Assembly: GCF_009176975.1 (NCBI RefSeq)
Contig: NZ_WEZG01000013.1
Location: 78,579 to 142,578 of the forward strand
Reading direction: 5' to 3'
Source: Aureimonas psammosilenae
GTDB taxonomy: Bacteria > Pseudomonadota > Alphaproteobacteria > Rhizobiales > Rhizobiaceae
Length of the DNA: 64,000 nucleotides
The notes under the pieces are model-generated. The model was not told where the DNA came from. It worked only from the letters and a program-made list of their open reading frames with translations, and did no database searches. Position 1 is the first letter of the stretch; every line of letters begins with the position of its first letter. A program made the translations under genes and the position numbers. Below, one piece after another: positions 28,688 to 37,768 of this stretch.

Positions 28688-29502
28688 TGGCTGCCGTGTT
28701 CGTCGGCGTGTTCCACGGCCATCAGCGCGCCAATCGGCACCATCTTCCCGTCAGCCAGGTCGCGGACGACGTCAGTGATCTCCTTGCGCAGGATCTCCTC
28801 GGCCTTGGCGGCGGTGGCGATCGCGACATAGGGCGCGGCTTTTACGTGAAGGGCGAGCGTCTTCGTCCTGACGGCTGAGAAGCGCTTAGTCATGCTGGCC
28901 GAGATTTCAGCGATATCCAGCACGACGCCCTTTTTGCGGTCCTGCTGCACGTGGATCTTGAGCGTCTGATAGGTCGCCTTCATCGCGGCCAGCGCCGTGG
29001 CGTCCATATCGTCGAAGGACTGGCGCGAGCGCTTCGGGGCGGACTTGGGTGGAGCCTTCGGTGGAGTCTTCGACAGGTCGGACAGCGCTTGATACGCCGC
29101 TTCCTGGATGATGGCGCTGGCTTCAGCGACGGGCTTGCCGGCGACCCTCGCCGCGATCTCGCTGGGAATGCGGAACAGGCGCCGGGCGGTGATGACGCAG
29201 CTTTCCGTCATGATGCGCTTGGCATCGTTCGGCAGCACGACGCCGCCGCGCATCGTCTCCACCTCGTCATGGAGAAGGGCGCACTGCGCTGCGAGCTTGC
29301 GCCGGCGGGCCTCGGTGAGATCGGAAGGGACTCGCTCGCCACTCGTTGCCGATTTCGCCAGCAGCGCGTCCGCCTTATCAGCGTCGATCGAGCCGTCCAG
29401 GAAGATCGCGCCATTCAGCCGGCCCTCGTCTCTCGCCTTCCTGACCGCCCTCTCGGTGCAGTCCTGCCGCTTGGCATAGGCGCGGTTCGAGAGGCCCTGC
29501 AT
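28684..29502 (-). CDS. Phage DNA-packaging-like protein (Nu1/DUF1441-like)
   Basis: From ATG 29502 the protein has 272 residues. The N-terminus (MQGLSNRAYAKRQDCTERAV) is an HTH-like opening, followed by RKARDEGRL. This matches small-terminase-like proteins that some annotations call elements of external origin. A Pro/Lys linker sits near the middle. The large terminase is absent beside it, so the assignment rests on sequence pattern only. A TTG start at 29520 is also possible. Confidence 0.55.
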   Translation of the reverse strand: MQGLSNRAYAKRQDCTERAVRKARDEGRLNGAIFLDGSIDADKADALLAKSATSGERVPSDLTEARRRKLAAQCALLHDEVETMRGGVVLPNDAKRIMTESCVITARRLFRIPSEIAARVAGKPVAEASAIIQEAAYQALSDLSKTPPKAPPKSAPKRSRQSFDDMDATALAAMKATYQTLKIHVQQDRKKGVVLDIAEISASMTKRFSAVRTKTLALHVKAAPYVAIATAAKAEEILRKEITDVVRDLADGKMVPIGALMAVEHADEHGSQ

Positions 29503-29593
29503 GCGTACCTGCGTACCCAAATTCAGACTCCGTAGCTGGTGAGGTCATGCGGTGCCGAATTACCCATACCTATTCGAACCCCCAGGGGCCCCG

Positions 29594-30124
29594 TCACCCG
29601 GCAATGGGTTGAGGGTCGGGCACGCCCGCTGACGGTTGGGCGAGGATGTAGGCTCTAGCCGCCTCGGGCACCTTCATCGCTTCGAAGGCTGCTGTGATGG
29701 CCGGATAGGTCGGATCGACGCCACCTTCCAGCGTCAACACCTTCAGCATTTCGGCGGGGTTCTGCGCGAGGTACGCGGCGAAGTCGTCCCACATGCCGAG
29801 CTTCTCGATCCGTTGCCGCAGCATGGCGACCGGAACGAATGCAGGTTCGTCAGATGGTGCATATGGGATCGGTTCGAAGGTGTTCACCCAAGCGGGGCGT
29901 CCATCCCGATCCTCGAGTGTGGTGGAGGCGATGAGCATGCCTTCCGGAGGGGGTGCGCCGGGCGCGATCTCGAAGACGCCAAAGACTTCGCGTTCCTTAC
30001 CGCTCCAAAGCATCACTGTGCTGTAGGAGGCGACAACGTCGTTGTGACTGACTGCATCGTCCTCATTCAGGGCAGTCCACGAGCCCTTCTTCATACGAGC
30101 GTATGCCATGGAATCAGCTCTCAT
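29594..30124 (-). CDS. Phage hypothetical protein
   Basis: The 176-residue protein begins MRADSMAYARMKKGSW, and ATG 30124 overlaps the stop of the tail-fibre tip gene by ATGA. The C-terminal helix-rich part (AITAAFEAMKVPEAARAYIL) looks like a virion-associated or chaperone protein. Its place after tail-fibre genes suggests a tail-fibre assembly role; that is inference. Confidence 0.55.
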   Translation of the reverse strand: MRADSMAYARMKKGSWTALNEDDAVSHNDVVASYSTVMLWSGKEREVFGVFEIAPGAPPPEGMLIASTTLEDRDGRPAWVNTFEPIPYAPSDEPAFVPVAMLRQRIEKLGMWDDFAAYLAQNPAEMLKVLTLEGGVDPTYPAITAAFEAMKVPEAARAYILAQPSAGVPDPQPIAG

Positions 30125-30903
30125 TTTGAGGCAGAAGAAACGTTGGAAGCGGGAAAGGCTCGGCCCTTGCCCCACAAAATACGGACCGCGCCGCCAGCGG
30201 ACGTGATGCCTTTGTCGTTGCCGTAGAATTCGCCCGGAGCGGCGGAGCCGCCGTAGAGCCCCCCGCTTTTCGCGTTGGTGCCGTAACTGTCTCCGCCGCC
30301 ACTTCCACCCTTGGCGGCATCCAGAAAGGCAGAACTCGCGGTAGAACGCGAGCCGCTGCCGCTAACCCCTATGCCGAAGATACCAACACCGCCGCCGCCG
30401 GTGATGTATCCTGATCCAGAACCTGAACCGCCGCCGCCGCCACCACTGCCACTTTGTGCGTCGCCGCCAAAGCTGTTGCCACCATTGCCGCCAGGTCCGT
30501 TGTAGCCACCGGCCCCACCGCCGCCGCTGGATGTACTCGCACTTCCTCCACCATCACCGCCGCTATCGCCGACGAAGCCGCCGCCTTGACGATTACCGCG
30601 TGCAATCGCAGCCAGGAGACTGCGCGAAGAGAAGAAGCTGTCGGCATCGGCGAGCGAATGAACGCTATCGCCGGCGAGAAGGCCAAAACCAACCTGCAAA
30701 TCGTACTCGACACCTGGAACAACCGGGATGTCGTTCTTCCAGCCGAGACCGCCGCCTCCGCCGAAGCAAGCCCCACCAACTACAACGCCACAGATGGAAT
30801 ATACGCCGGACGGGCACCGCCACTTGTGGGTGCCGGGTACCGTGAAGACGGCATGGCCCGGATCGGCGATCTTGCTGCCAATGAGACCTGCAAATGGGAT
30901 CAT
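30121..30903 (-). CDS. Glycine-rich tail-fibre tip protein
   Basis: The 260-residue protein has an N-terminal strand region, then runs of Gly/Ser (about 120-210), and closes with GGAVRILWGKGRAFP. That ending is the mark of phage tail-fibre or adhesin tips that fold into a polyglycine sandwich and bind host surface receptors. The ATG at 30903 overlaps the preceding stop as TGATG. It is part of the minus-strand phage block. Confidence 0.75.
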   Translation of the reverse strand: MIPFAGLIGSKIADPGHAVFTVPGTHKWRCPSGVYSICGVVVGGACFGGGGGLGWKNDIPVVPGVEYDLQVGFGLLAGDSVHSLADADSFFSSRSLLAAIARGNRQGGGFVGDSGGDGGGSASTSSGGGGAGGYNGPGGNGGNSFGGDAQSGSGGGGGGSGSGSGYITGGGGVGIFGIGVSGSGSRSTASSAFLDAAKGGSGGGDSYGTNAKSGGLYGGSAAPGEFYGNDKGITSAGGAVRILWGKGRAFPASNVSSASK

Positions 30904-31706
30904 CAGCGGATGTCCCTTTCGATCATCGACCATTCCACGACGAGCACCCCGCCGCGGTTACGACAGATGCCGGCCATTCGATCGACGGCGAACGCCGTAG
31001 TCGAGAGCGTCGGTACGGTCCCGCCAGGGAACTTGTGATAGGTCGAAGCGAACGAGAGGGTGCGCGAGCCGGTGCCGTCCTGAGTGAAGTAGAAGACGAT
31101 CGGCAGACCGTCCTTCATGTTCGCGGGCTGGCCGAGCGTGGCGTTCAGACCCATCGTGTAGATGCGGTTGAAGCCCGCCGAGAGATCGGGGGCGATAGTT
31201 GAGGTAGCAGCAGCCGTCACGAACGCCATGGCGTCGGCCATTGTCTTCGGCGTTGTGAACTTCGCGTCGCTTGTGAGCGCCTGAAGTTCGGCACCGGAGG
31301 CCTTCGTCGCGTCGATCGCGGACTTCACAAAGGCCGTGGTGGCGATCGAAGTGTCATTGTCGGCCGTCGCTGGCGTCGGCGCTTTCGGATCGCCGGTGAA
31401 GACGGGCGAGGCCTTCGTCGCATAGTTCGCCGGATCGAACACCGCGGCACGATCGGCTGCGGATTTGGCAGAGGTTGCGCTGTCGCTGGCCGACTGTGCG
31501 CTATCGCTAGCATCACTCGCTGCCTCGGCGAGTTCGTCACCCACCTCACCGACATAGGTGCCGATATCGACGACGGCTTGCAGGTCCGGCACGAAATTCT
31601 CACGGTGTCCGCCGTTGGAAAGTCCGCCGGGATTGGACGTCGCGTTGAAGCCTCTATTGTTGGCTGCGGCGATCCGGTCGTACGCGGCTTGCGGCTTGGT
31701 TGCCAT
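30903..31706 (-). CDS. Phage tail-fibre protein
   Basis: The 267-residue protein has an Ala/Ser-rich coiled-coil stretch (about 65-95), and the segments SPVFTGDPKAPTP and DNDTSIATTAFV, which are typical tail-fibre repeat units. The C-terminal half is beta-rich. It is coupled to the Gly-rich tip gene, so the two probably form one receptor-binding fibre. Confidence 0.75.
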   Translation of the reverse strand: MATKPQAAYDRIAAANNRGFNATSNPGGLSNGGHRENFVPDLQAVVDIGTYVGEVGDELAEAASDASDSAQSASDSATSAKSAADRAAVFDPANYATKASPVFTGDPKAPTPATADNDTSIATTAFVKSAIDATKASGAELQALTSDAKFTTPKTMADAMAFVTAAATSTIAPDLSAGFNRIYTMGLNATLGQPANMKDGLPIVFYFTQDGTGSRTLSFASTYHKFPGGTVPTLSTTAFAVDRMAGICRNRGGVLVVEWSMIERDIR

Positions 31707-31787
31707 CTACAGCGTCTCCTCGTTGGGCGTCGTGAAGGCGGAGCGCTGGCGCCGGATGCGATGACGGTTCTCGGGTTTGATACTCAC
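31707..31787 (-). CDS. Very small coupled ORF before the tail-fibre gene
   Basis: The 26-residue ORF starts at GTG 31787, overlapping the previous stop as GTGA, and ends directly before the tail-fibre ATG. Its 3' end supplies AGGAGA, the likely ribosome-binding site of the fibre gene. It may be a translational relay rather than a functional protein. Confidence 0.35.
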   Translation of the reverse strand: MSIKPENRHRIRRQRSAFTTPNEETL

Positions 31788-32014
31788 GCTGCCTCGTCTC
31801 CATGAGGTCCTGAGCGGCGCTTGGATGCGAAAGCGAGGACAGGGGCGGCAGCTTGTGCCGTCTCCATCTCGGTGAAGAGGTTGGCTTGCACCTCGTCCAT
31901 CGTCAGCCGGGCCGCCGCGTACTTGGCGACCAGACCCTCGGCGAGCTTGGGGCATGTCTTCCGGGCGGTGGCGACCGCAGCCTGGATCTCAGCCTCGCTG
32001 GCGATCGTCGTCAT
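31784..32014 (-). CDS. Phage hypothetical protein
   Basis: The 76-residue helical protein (MTTIASEAEIQAAVATARK, then KYAAARLTMDEVQANLFTEM) is coupled by ATGA to the larger gene upstream. The segment resembles the C-terminal tail of phage head-protease or scaffold proteins, but it is too short to be sure. Confidence 0.5.
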   Translation of the reverse strand: MTTIASEAEIQAAVATARKTCPKLAEGLVAKYAAARLTMDEVQANLFTEMETAQAAAPVLAFASKRRSGPHGDEAA

Positions 32015-33114
32015 GCTGCGCTCCTTTCAGAAGCGACAGAGATCACACCGAGATAGCGATAGGTGATCGAAGACGGCGAACGGGGTGACTGCACTACGCG
32101 AGCCCCGGTCTGTCTGGCATCGTCGAGCGAGGTGACCTTGGCGTGAGCCTTCTCGGACTCATCGGCCAGCATTCCCTCAGCTTCTGGACTATCGGCCCGT
32201 ACCGCGGCGCCGAGCTCGATGATCATCTCGGCTGTGGCGCTGGGAAGCGTTTGCACCTCCAACCGGTGCGCCACGCTCTTGTGGCCGCCTTCGACGAGGT
32301 GGAACGAGAAGTCCTCGACTGCCAGGATCTCGATCGTCGTCGGCTGAGCCAGGCGAACCGGAACAAGAGCAACGCGGTCGTTCAGGTCGGGGTCGGTCTT
32401 GCCGGCGATCACCGCATCGGCGCGATTGCGCAGGCGATCGGATACGAGCTGCCGAGCCATGGTCTTAGCATCGAGCACCTTGCCGGCATCAGCGGAGTTC
32501 GAGAAGTGATAGCCGGGTTCCCGATTGTCGGGACGAGACAGGCGCCGCAGTTCCGAGTAGGCGAACGGGTAATCCGATCTGGCGGCGAACAAGCCTGGAC
32601 AGGCGGCAGCGAGACCCTCAGCGAGGATGGCGCGGGCAAGCATGACGCTGTCCGTTTCCCGCCCTTCGATGCTGACGACCCGAAGTGTTTGCGGGATCTC
32701 GGCCACGAGGGCGTCAAAGGCGGCCGCGGTTGCCGCAAGGGCGATCTCCAACTTGTCCGTGGCGACATCGACCGAGCCGGCGATCGCGATCAACGTCTGG
32801 GACGCGGCGCCCCGCACGTTTCGGTCCTTAGCGTTGGCAAGGCGCTGACGAGCGTCGTCGGTCTGTTCGGCAAGGTCGTGCAGGGTGCCGTCGAGCACTT
32901 CGATTTCGTCCTCGAGGTCACGCACCCCGGCGGTCAGCTTCGACAGGTCCGCGGTCGGGTCGTTGGACAGCGCCGCCTTCCGCGCCTCGCGGGCCGCGTC
33001 GTACTGGTCAGCCGCCTTCGTGCGGCGCTCGTTCAGGGTCACGCGCCGGGTTTCGAGGTTGGCAAGCTCCGCCTCGATGGCGGCGATCGGATCGGGTGCG
33101 GTCTTCGTCGCCAT
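32011..33114 (-). CDS. Phage hypothetical protein with N-terminal coiled coil
   Basis: The 367-residue protein has a long coiled coil over residues 10-95 and a mixed globular region after about 150. I do not recognise the family. It sits in the coupled minus-strand chain (ATGA with the next gene). A scaffold or structural accessory role would fit but cannot be shown. Confidence 0.55.
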   Translation of the reverse strand: MATKTAPDPIAAIEAELANLETRRVTLNERRTKAADQYDAAREARKAALSNDPTADLSKLTAGVRDLEDEIEVLDGTLHDLAEQTDDARQRLANAKDRNVRGAASQTLIAIAGSVDVATDKLEIALAATAAAFDALVAEIPQTLRVVSIEGRETDSVMLARAILAEGLAAACPGLFAARSDYPFAYSELRRLSRPDNREPGYHFSNSADAGKVLDAKTMARQLVSDRLRNRADAVIAGKTDPDLNDRVALVPVRLAQPTTIEILAVEDFSFHLVEGGHKSVAHRLEVQTLPSATAEMIIELGAAVRADSPEAEGMLADESEKAHAKVTSLDDARQTGARVVQSPRSPSSITYRYLGVISVASERSAA

Positions 33115-33117
33115 GCT

Positions 33118-33300
33118 TCAGCGCCTTTCGAAGGAATGGGTGGGGACCATGGCAAAGGAGCCGACCATGGTCCCCGGACCCGCTTTGCGGTGACGGACGC
33201 GCAGCGGATGGGAATGGGGGTGGGAGCCGTAGCAAGACGGGGCGGACGCCACGGCTCCCTGAACCATCGGGTATGTCCAACCGATGGTGTTCGTGTTCAT
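33118..33300 (-). CDS. Small hypothetical ORF in the coupled chain
   Basis: The 60-residue ORF starts MNTNTIGWTYPMVQGAVA, and its ATG overlaps the previous stop (ATGA 33297-33300); it ends 3 bases before the next ATG. The sequence is His/Arg-rich with no known family. The overlap geometry is the main support. Confidence 0.4.
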   Translation of the reverse strand: MNTNTIGWTYPMVQGAVASAPSCYGSHPHSHPLRVRHRKAGPGTMVGSFAMVPTHSFERR

Positions 33301-33569
33301 TGCAGGTTCGCTCCGACCGGCAGCGCGGCGATCAGCACTCCGGCATAAGCGCGGTATCGACCACCGGCGGCCACGGCTTCTGCTCGTTGTTGGTGTTGAA
33401 CCATGATCGCAGCGGCGCCGCTTGCTTCGAGATCGGCGTCGGTGGCGGGCCGGATGTTGCGACCAAGGCCGGTCATGCATCGCCGGAAGCTGTCGGTATT
33501 GGAGACGCCAGCATAGACAGCCGCTGAACCGTCGGCATGGGTCACGACGAAGTGCGAGCCGGTGATCAT
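33297..33569 (-). CDS. Hypothetical protein
   Basis: The 90-residue protein begins MITGSHFVVTHADGSAAVYAG and seems to fold as a small alpha/beta domain. ATGA overlaps connect it on both sides. The function is unknown. Confidence 0.5.
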   Translation of the reverse strand: MITGSHFVVTHADGSAAVYAGVSNTDSFRRCMTGLGRNIRPATDADLEASGAAAIMVQHQQRAEAVAAGGRYRAYAGVLIAALPVGANLQ

Positions 33570-33790
33570 CAGGCGGCTTCCTTCAGGTCGGACTGATCAC
33601 CGACGCGGAACACGCCGGGGAAGCTCGCACCGGACCGGGCAAGCTTCTCGGCTGCGGCCTGGATGACGAACTCGTTCGGAGTGACGCCGGCGCGGTTCGC
33701 GGCGTCGAAGAGCGAGGCGCGGAAGGCAGACGTGACGCGGGCGCCCTTCAGGAAGAGCTGCGTCGGCTGGGATGATCGGCGATCGGCCAT
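33569..33790 (-). CDS. Ribbon-helix-helix-like small protein
   Basis: The 73-residue protein has a pattern of a short strand (VTSAFRAS) followed by two helices (LFDAANRAGVTPNEFVIQAA), similar to ribbon-helix-helix DNA-binding proteins. It is first in the minus-strand phage chain, so it may regulate that chain. Confidence 0.5.
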   Translation of the reverse strand: MADRRSSQPTQLFLKGARVTSAFRASLFDAANRAGVTPNEFVIQAAAEKLARSGASFPGVFRVGDQSDLKEAA

Positions 33791-33976
33791 CGAAGGGTCT
33801 TCCTCATCGGTCGACGATCATTCGATCAGATCACAGCGCCTCAGAGGACTGGACACGTCCGGACATGTGCGGTTCGACCGGTGCGATTGCTGCGCCAGCC
33901 AAGCAACCTCCATACCGCTATAAATCTGTTGGTCACCGGCCAAGCGCATGTTCGCGGACGTCGTAGGAGAGCTTCC

Positions 33977-35656
33977 GTGATTCCCCCTCAGACTTCCGAT
34001 CGAATGTACCGTCTCTTGGTGCAGGGAGTGACGGACTATGCGATCTACCTGCTTGATGCAGACGGAAACGTCATGAATTGGAATGCCGGTGCAAAGCAGG
34101 CGAAGGGCTACGAGGCTCAAGAGATAGTCGGTCGCAACTTCGATCTATTTTACACGGAAATAGAACGGACGCGCGGCATACCGAAACAGAACCTGCGCAT
34201 GGCGCGCGACAGCGGCCACTTCACTGACGAGGGTTGGCGGCTGCGTAAGGACGGCACGCAGTTCTGGGCCAATATCGTGATCGATGCGATCTACGACGAG
34301 GATGGCGTCTTCGTCGGCTTCGCCAAGATTACCCGAGACATGACGGCGCAGCGGGAACTGGAGCATCGCCTAGCTCACGACGCTGGCCACGACGGTTTAA
34401 CCGGCCTCTCCAACCGAACGACCTTCTTCGAGAAGCTAGACGACGAGTTGCCGCAGATCGTCTATGGGGCCCGGATGGCTATACACTACGTTGACCTTGA
34501 TCGGTTCAAACCGGTGAACGATTCGTTCGGACATCAAATCGGTGATGAAGTGCTTCGGGTTGTAGCAAAGAGGTTGAGGTCAGTTGCCGGCCCAAAGAGC
34601 ATGGTCGCTCGGCTCGGCGGTGACGAGTTCGCGGTCCTTCAGTTCGGATCGCCGAGCGTGGAAAACGCTTCTGCGTTAGCGAAGAGCATCGTCGCGACGT
34701 TGTCTGAACCGATCCCCGTACGCAACGCCGTAATCAATATTGGCGCGAGCGTTGGGGTTGCGCATGTGCCGACGCATGGCGACGACGCTGCGACGCTGGT
34801 TCGGAACGCCGATCTTGCACTCTATCGGGCGAAAGAGGACGGGCGCGGCTGCTTTCATATCTACGACGAGTCGATGAACGCACAAGCGCTATCGCGTGGA
34901 GTCATGGAGTTGAAGCTGCGCCAAGCGCTTTCGGCTTGCGACTTCGAGCTGCATTACCAGCCGATTGTCGATGCCCGTTCGCTGCAAACAGTTGGCTACG
35001 AGACGCTCCTACGCTGGCGGGACCAAACCGGACAACAGATCTCCCCTGCTGAGTTCGTTCCACTCGCAGAAGAGCTCGGCTTGATGCCACTCCTGGGAAA
35101 ATGGGTGCTGCGTACGGCCTGCCGCGAGGCAGCGCTATGGGATAATCGCCTGATGGTTGCTGTGAACGTATCAGCAACGCAGTTGCGAGACCGCGCTTTC
35201 CTTGATGTCGTAATCCAGGCGCTCGCTGATAGTCGGCTCCCGCCGGAACGGCTCGAACTTGAGATCACAGAAACGGCCGTACTCGCCGATCCAGATCTCG
35301 CCGGCAGCATTCTGCAGCGCCTGCGCGACATTGGTGTTTCAATCGCACTGGACGACTTCGGCACCGGCTTCTCGTCGCTTGCCATGGTGAAGCAGTTGCC
35401 GCTCACCCGCGTCAAGATTGACCGCAGCTTCGTCAGCGAGATCGATGCGTCCTGTCAGTCGCGGAGTGTCATTCGGGCTGTTGTAGCTCTATGCGAAGGA
35501 TACGGTTTGACAACCACAGCCGAGGGTGTCGAAACCGAAGAACAGTTGGCGGTGCTACAGGATCATGGCTGTCGCGATCTGCAAGGCTTTCTGTTCGGCA
35601 AGGCGGAGCCTGCATCACACTGGCGGTCGCTTGGATCGAGAGAGTTGGTCGCCTGA
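33977..35656 (+). CDS. PAS-GGDEF-EAL cyclic-di-GMP signalling protein
   Basis: The 559-residue protein has a PAS domain (about 10-125, with GYEAQEIVGRNF), a GGDEF domain with intact ARLGGDEFAV, and an EAL domain. In the last, the name-giving motif reads ETL, but DDFGTGFSS, the Lys in VKIDRSF and AEGVE are present. It may both make and break cyclic di-GMP. No RxxD inhibitory site is seen before GGDEF. Start GTG 33977 has AGGAGA six bases upstream; a longer frame from 33881 is less likely. No membrane segment. It is cargo in element 1. Confidence 0.88.
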   Translation: MIPPQTSDRMYRLLVQGVTDYAIYLLDADGNVMNWNAGAKQAKGYEAQEIVGRNFDLFYTEIERTRGIPKQNLRMARDSGHFTDEGWRLRKDGTQFWANIVIDAIYDEDGVFVGFAKITRDMTAQRELEHRLAHDAGHDGLTGLSNRTTFFEKLDDELPQIVYGARMAIHYVDLDRFKPVNDSFGHQIGDEVLRVVAKRLRSVAGPKSMVARLGGDEFAVLQFGSPSVENASALAKSIVATLSEPIPVRNAVINIGASVGVAHVPTHGDDAATLVRNADLALYRAKEDGRGCFHIYDESMNAQALSRGVMELKLRQALSACDFELHYQPIVDARSLQTVGYETLLRWRDQTGQQISPAEFVPLAEELGLMPLLGKWVLRTACREAALWDNRLMVAVNVSATQLRDRAFLDVVIQALADSRLPPERLELEITETAVLADPDLAGSILQRLRDIGVSIALDDFGTGFSSLAMVKQLPLTRVKIDRSFVSEIDASCQSRSVIRAVVALCEGYGLTTTAEGVETEEQLAVLQDHGCRDLQGFLFGKAEPASHWRSLGSRELVA

Positions 35657-35662
35657 GGACAT

Positions 35663-35947
35663 CTAGCAGAGGATTCCAAGCTGTTCGGCATATCGAGCAA
35701 CTCGAGGTGAGGTGAACTCTCCCCGGCGAAGATCCTCGATCGCTGCGTCGTCGCCGTACCTCTTCGCCTCCAGCGCAACGGCACTGATCTCCCACGGCGC
35801 CGAGGCTTCAGCCCGCCGGCCAATACCATCCTGCCGACACCAGCGCCGGATCGTTTTTTCCGATCGGCCCGTGCGGAAACAGGCCTCCTTGAGCGAAATG
35901 ACCTCGGCGTCGCGCATCAGGACGGGAAGGACAGCCGGCTGCTTCAT
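35663..35947 (-). CDS. MerR/excisionase-like DNA-binding protein
   Basis: The 94-residue protein carries an HTH of the type SLKEACFRTGRSEKTIRRW followed by a wing-like segment. Such proteins are found in phages as regulators or excisionases. It lies opposite to the GGDEF-EAL gene and ends 6 bases from it. Confidence 0.6.
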   Translation of the reverse strand: MKQPAVLPVLMRDAEVISLKEACFRTGRSEKTIRRWCRQDGIGRRAEASAPWEISAVALEAKRYGDDAAIEDLRRGEFTSPRVARYAEQLGILC

Positions 35948-36036
35948 GCCGCAATCCTCGCTCTCGCTTTCACCCCCGTGTCGCTACATAGAGTCGACGT
36001 CGGCTTCTCGGCGTGTGACCGGAAGGCGATCTCGCC

Positions 36037-36303
36037 ATGATGACCGACGATGCGAAGACGCAGATCTCTGACGCGATCGAAGAGCTGTTCGCGAACCTCA
36101 GCATCGAAGACGTTGCGGAGATTTTGACGATTCAGCTTGCCGCACTGATCGCTCAGGGGAGTTCGAGCAAAGAGGACGCGCAGGACTTTCTTGACGACAT
36201 CCGACAGGACGTTGCGAGCTACCTCGACGATATGGACTACGAGGCCATGGCTGCCGGCGACGAGGAGGAGGATGCTCCGCCTGTAACGCCGTCGCACCAC
36301 TGA
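36037..36303 (+). CDS. Hypothetical acidic protein
   Basis: The 88-residue protein is strongly acidic and helical (ISDAIEELFANLSIEDVAEI, then DDIRQDVASYLDDMD). No family is recognised. It is similar in style to the 98-residue acidic protein at 26093, but I could not align them with confidence. Confidence 0.5.
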   Translation: MMTDDAKTQISDAIEELFANLSIEDVAEILTIQLAALIAQGSSSKEDAQDFLDDIRQDVASYLDDMDYEAMAAGDEEEDAPPVTPSHH

Positions 36304-36341
36304 CGTTGGTTCGCCCTGCTTCGACCTAGGAGAGACGACAG

Positions 36342-36869
36342 TCATGCCGCCTCCCTCGGCTGACGAGGATCGATTACGCCGCTGTCGTCCAGGATCCGTC
36401 GCCACCAGTCCGCCTGCCGAAAGGTCATGCGGAAGCTATCGCCCCCGTATCGGGCCTGCCGCATGATCGACTCGATGAAGGACTCCTCATTCGCGGTCAG
36501 GCCACCAGCCTCAAGGACCGACAGGCCGTCGCGGGTGATATCGCGCGACGTGATGGTGTAATCATTGTTCGGATCGCGCTCCGGCTCTGATGGCGGGGGC
36601 GTCGCCTTCGGTGCCTTCGCCTTCCGAGGCTTGCGCTTCTTCGGCTCCGCCTTGGGAACGTCTCGGTAGACCACGCGATCGCGGTAGACGATTCGCTCGG
36701 TCGGCTGTGCCTCAAGCTTGGCAGCGATGTCGTGAACCGTTGCTCCCTCCTTCGCGAGCACGCGCACCACCGCACGCGCGGTCGCGATCACTTCACCGTC
36801 CTTGTCGCTTGTCAGCATCGGTAGCAGCTTCGCCACCTTCGCGATCGTGATGGCATTGAGCGTCGTCAT
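36342..36869 (-). CDS. Phage early-region protein
   Basis: The 175-residue protein begins MTTLNAITIAKVAKLLPMLT and includes DGEVIATARAVVRVLAKEG, a pattern seen in small Rhizobiales prophage proteins. A Lys/Pro-rich linker follows at about 75-100. The ATG at 36869 overlaps the previous gene by ATGA. A role in element replication is inferred from the neighbour only. Confidence 0.6.
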   Translation of the reverse strand: MTTLNAITIAKVAKLLPMLTSDKDGEVIATARAVVRVLAKEGATVHDIAAKLEAQPTERIVYRDRVVYRDVPKAEPKKRKPRKAKAPKATPPPSEPERDPNNDYTITSRDITRDGLSVLEAGGLTANEESFIESIMRQARYGGDSFRMTFRQADWWRRILDDSGVIDPRQPREAA

Positions 36870-37768
36870 CGCCGACCTCCCTCGCGCGCGGACGCTGCTG
36901 CTTCCTTCGGATCGTAGGGGCTCCCGCCCCCACACCCCTGGCCGGGGCTATGGCCCCGAACCCCGGTACGTTCCGCTTCGCGGCCCGCAGGGCGTCCCAT
37001 CTCCTCGTCGGACCCGAAGAGGAAGTCGCACAGGGCTTCGCCAGTCAGGCTTTGGAGAGCAGGATTGATCTTCGGATCGCGAGGCGTCCCCGACTTGGAA
37101 CGGGAGGTATGGGCAATGTCGAGAAGCCTGACCCGGCACTCAGCCTCTGCAAGGTCGCGAGCCTCGTGGCGTCCCAGGTCGAGCCTGATTCCCTCATAAA
37201 GAAGCGAAGCTCTCCACATGCCGCTGGCCTTCTCCAGCCAGACTTTCGCTCTCGCTTCCTTGCACGCTTCAACCTCCGCAGCGTTGAGGTTTTCCGCGCC
37301 CGCGCGTTCTATATATAGGCCGTCCACTTCGCTGAACTTTGGTGCGATTTCCCCTTCCGGCAGTAGGTTCCGAGAACCGTCTTCGGTGCTATAGGCACCA
37401 TCGTTCCGGTTAATACGGTTGGTGCTACCGGAACGGCGAGCGGCGACGACCTCCTCTCTGGAGATTGTAAAATCACGCTCCAGCGTCAGGACGATCTCGT
37501 CCGCGATACGGCCACCCTTCTTGCCGCCGCGAGACTGTCGGCTGACCATTTGAAAGTGCTCCAAGACCTTAAGACCGGATCGCACGGCGCGCTCGGTGAG
37601 GAAGGTCAGGCTTGCGATCTCCGCCTGAGTGATGGAAGCTGAGTTGGCTTTGGAAGCTGTCGCCAATGCGCGGAGGATCGCTGACAGCGTAGGGTCGGCG
37701 ACCTCCTGCCGACCGAACCACTTCAGGGCCGCGGCGCTCAATGCGCCCTCGCCAAGATCAGACTGCAT
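36866..37768 (-). CDS. Winged-helix replication-initiator-like protein
   Basis: The 300-residue protein shows an N-terminal winged helix: SITQAEIASLTFLTERAV as recognition region, LKVLEHFQMV, then a basic wing (RQSRGGKKGGR). This is the layout of many prophage replication initiators. The C-terminus is low-complexity and Gly/Pro-rich. It overlaps the upstream small gene by 31 bases and the downstream gene by 4. Confidence 0.6.
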   Translation of the reverse strand: MQSDLGEGALSAAALKWFGRQEVADPTLSAILRALATASKANSASITQAEIASLTFLTERAVRSGLKVLEHFQMVSRQSRGGKKGGRIADEIVLTLERDFTISREEVVAARRSGSTNRINRNDGAYSTEDGSRNLLPEGEIAPKFSEVDGLYIERAGAENLNAAEVEACKEARAKVWLEKASGMWRASLLYEGIRLDLGRHEARDLAEAECRVRLLDIAHTSRSKSGTPRDPKINPALQSLTGEALCDFLFGSDEEMGRPAGREAERTGVRGHSPGQGCGGGSPYDPKEAAASAREGGRR

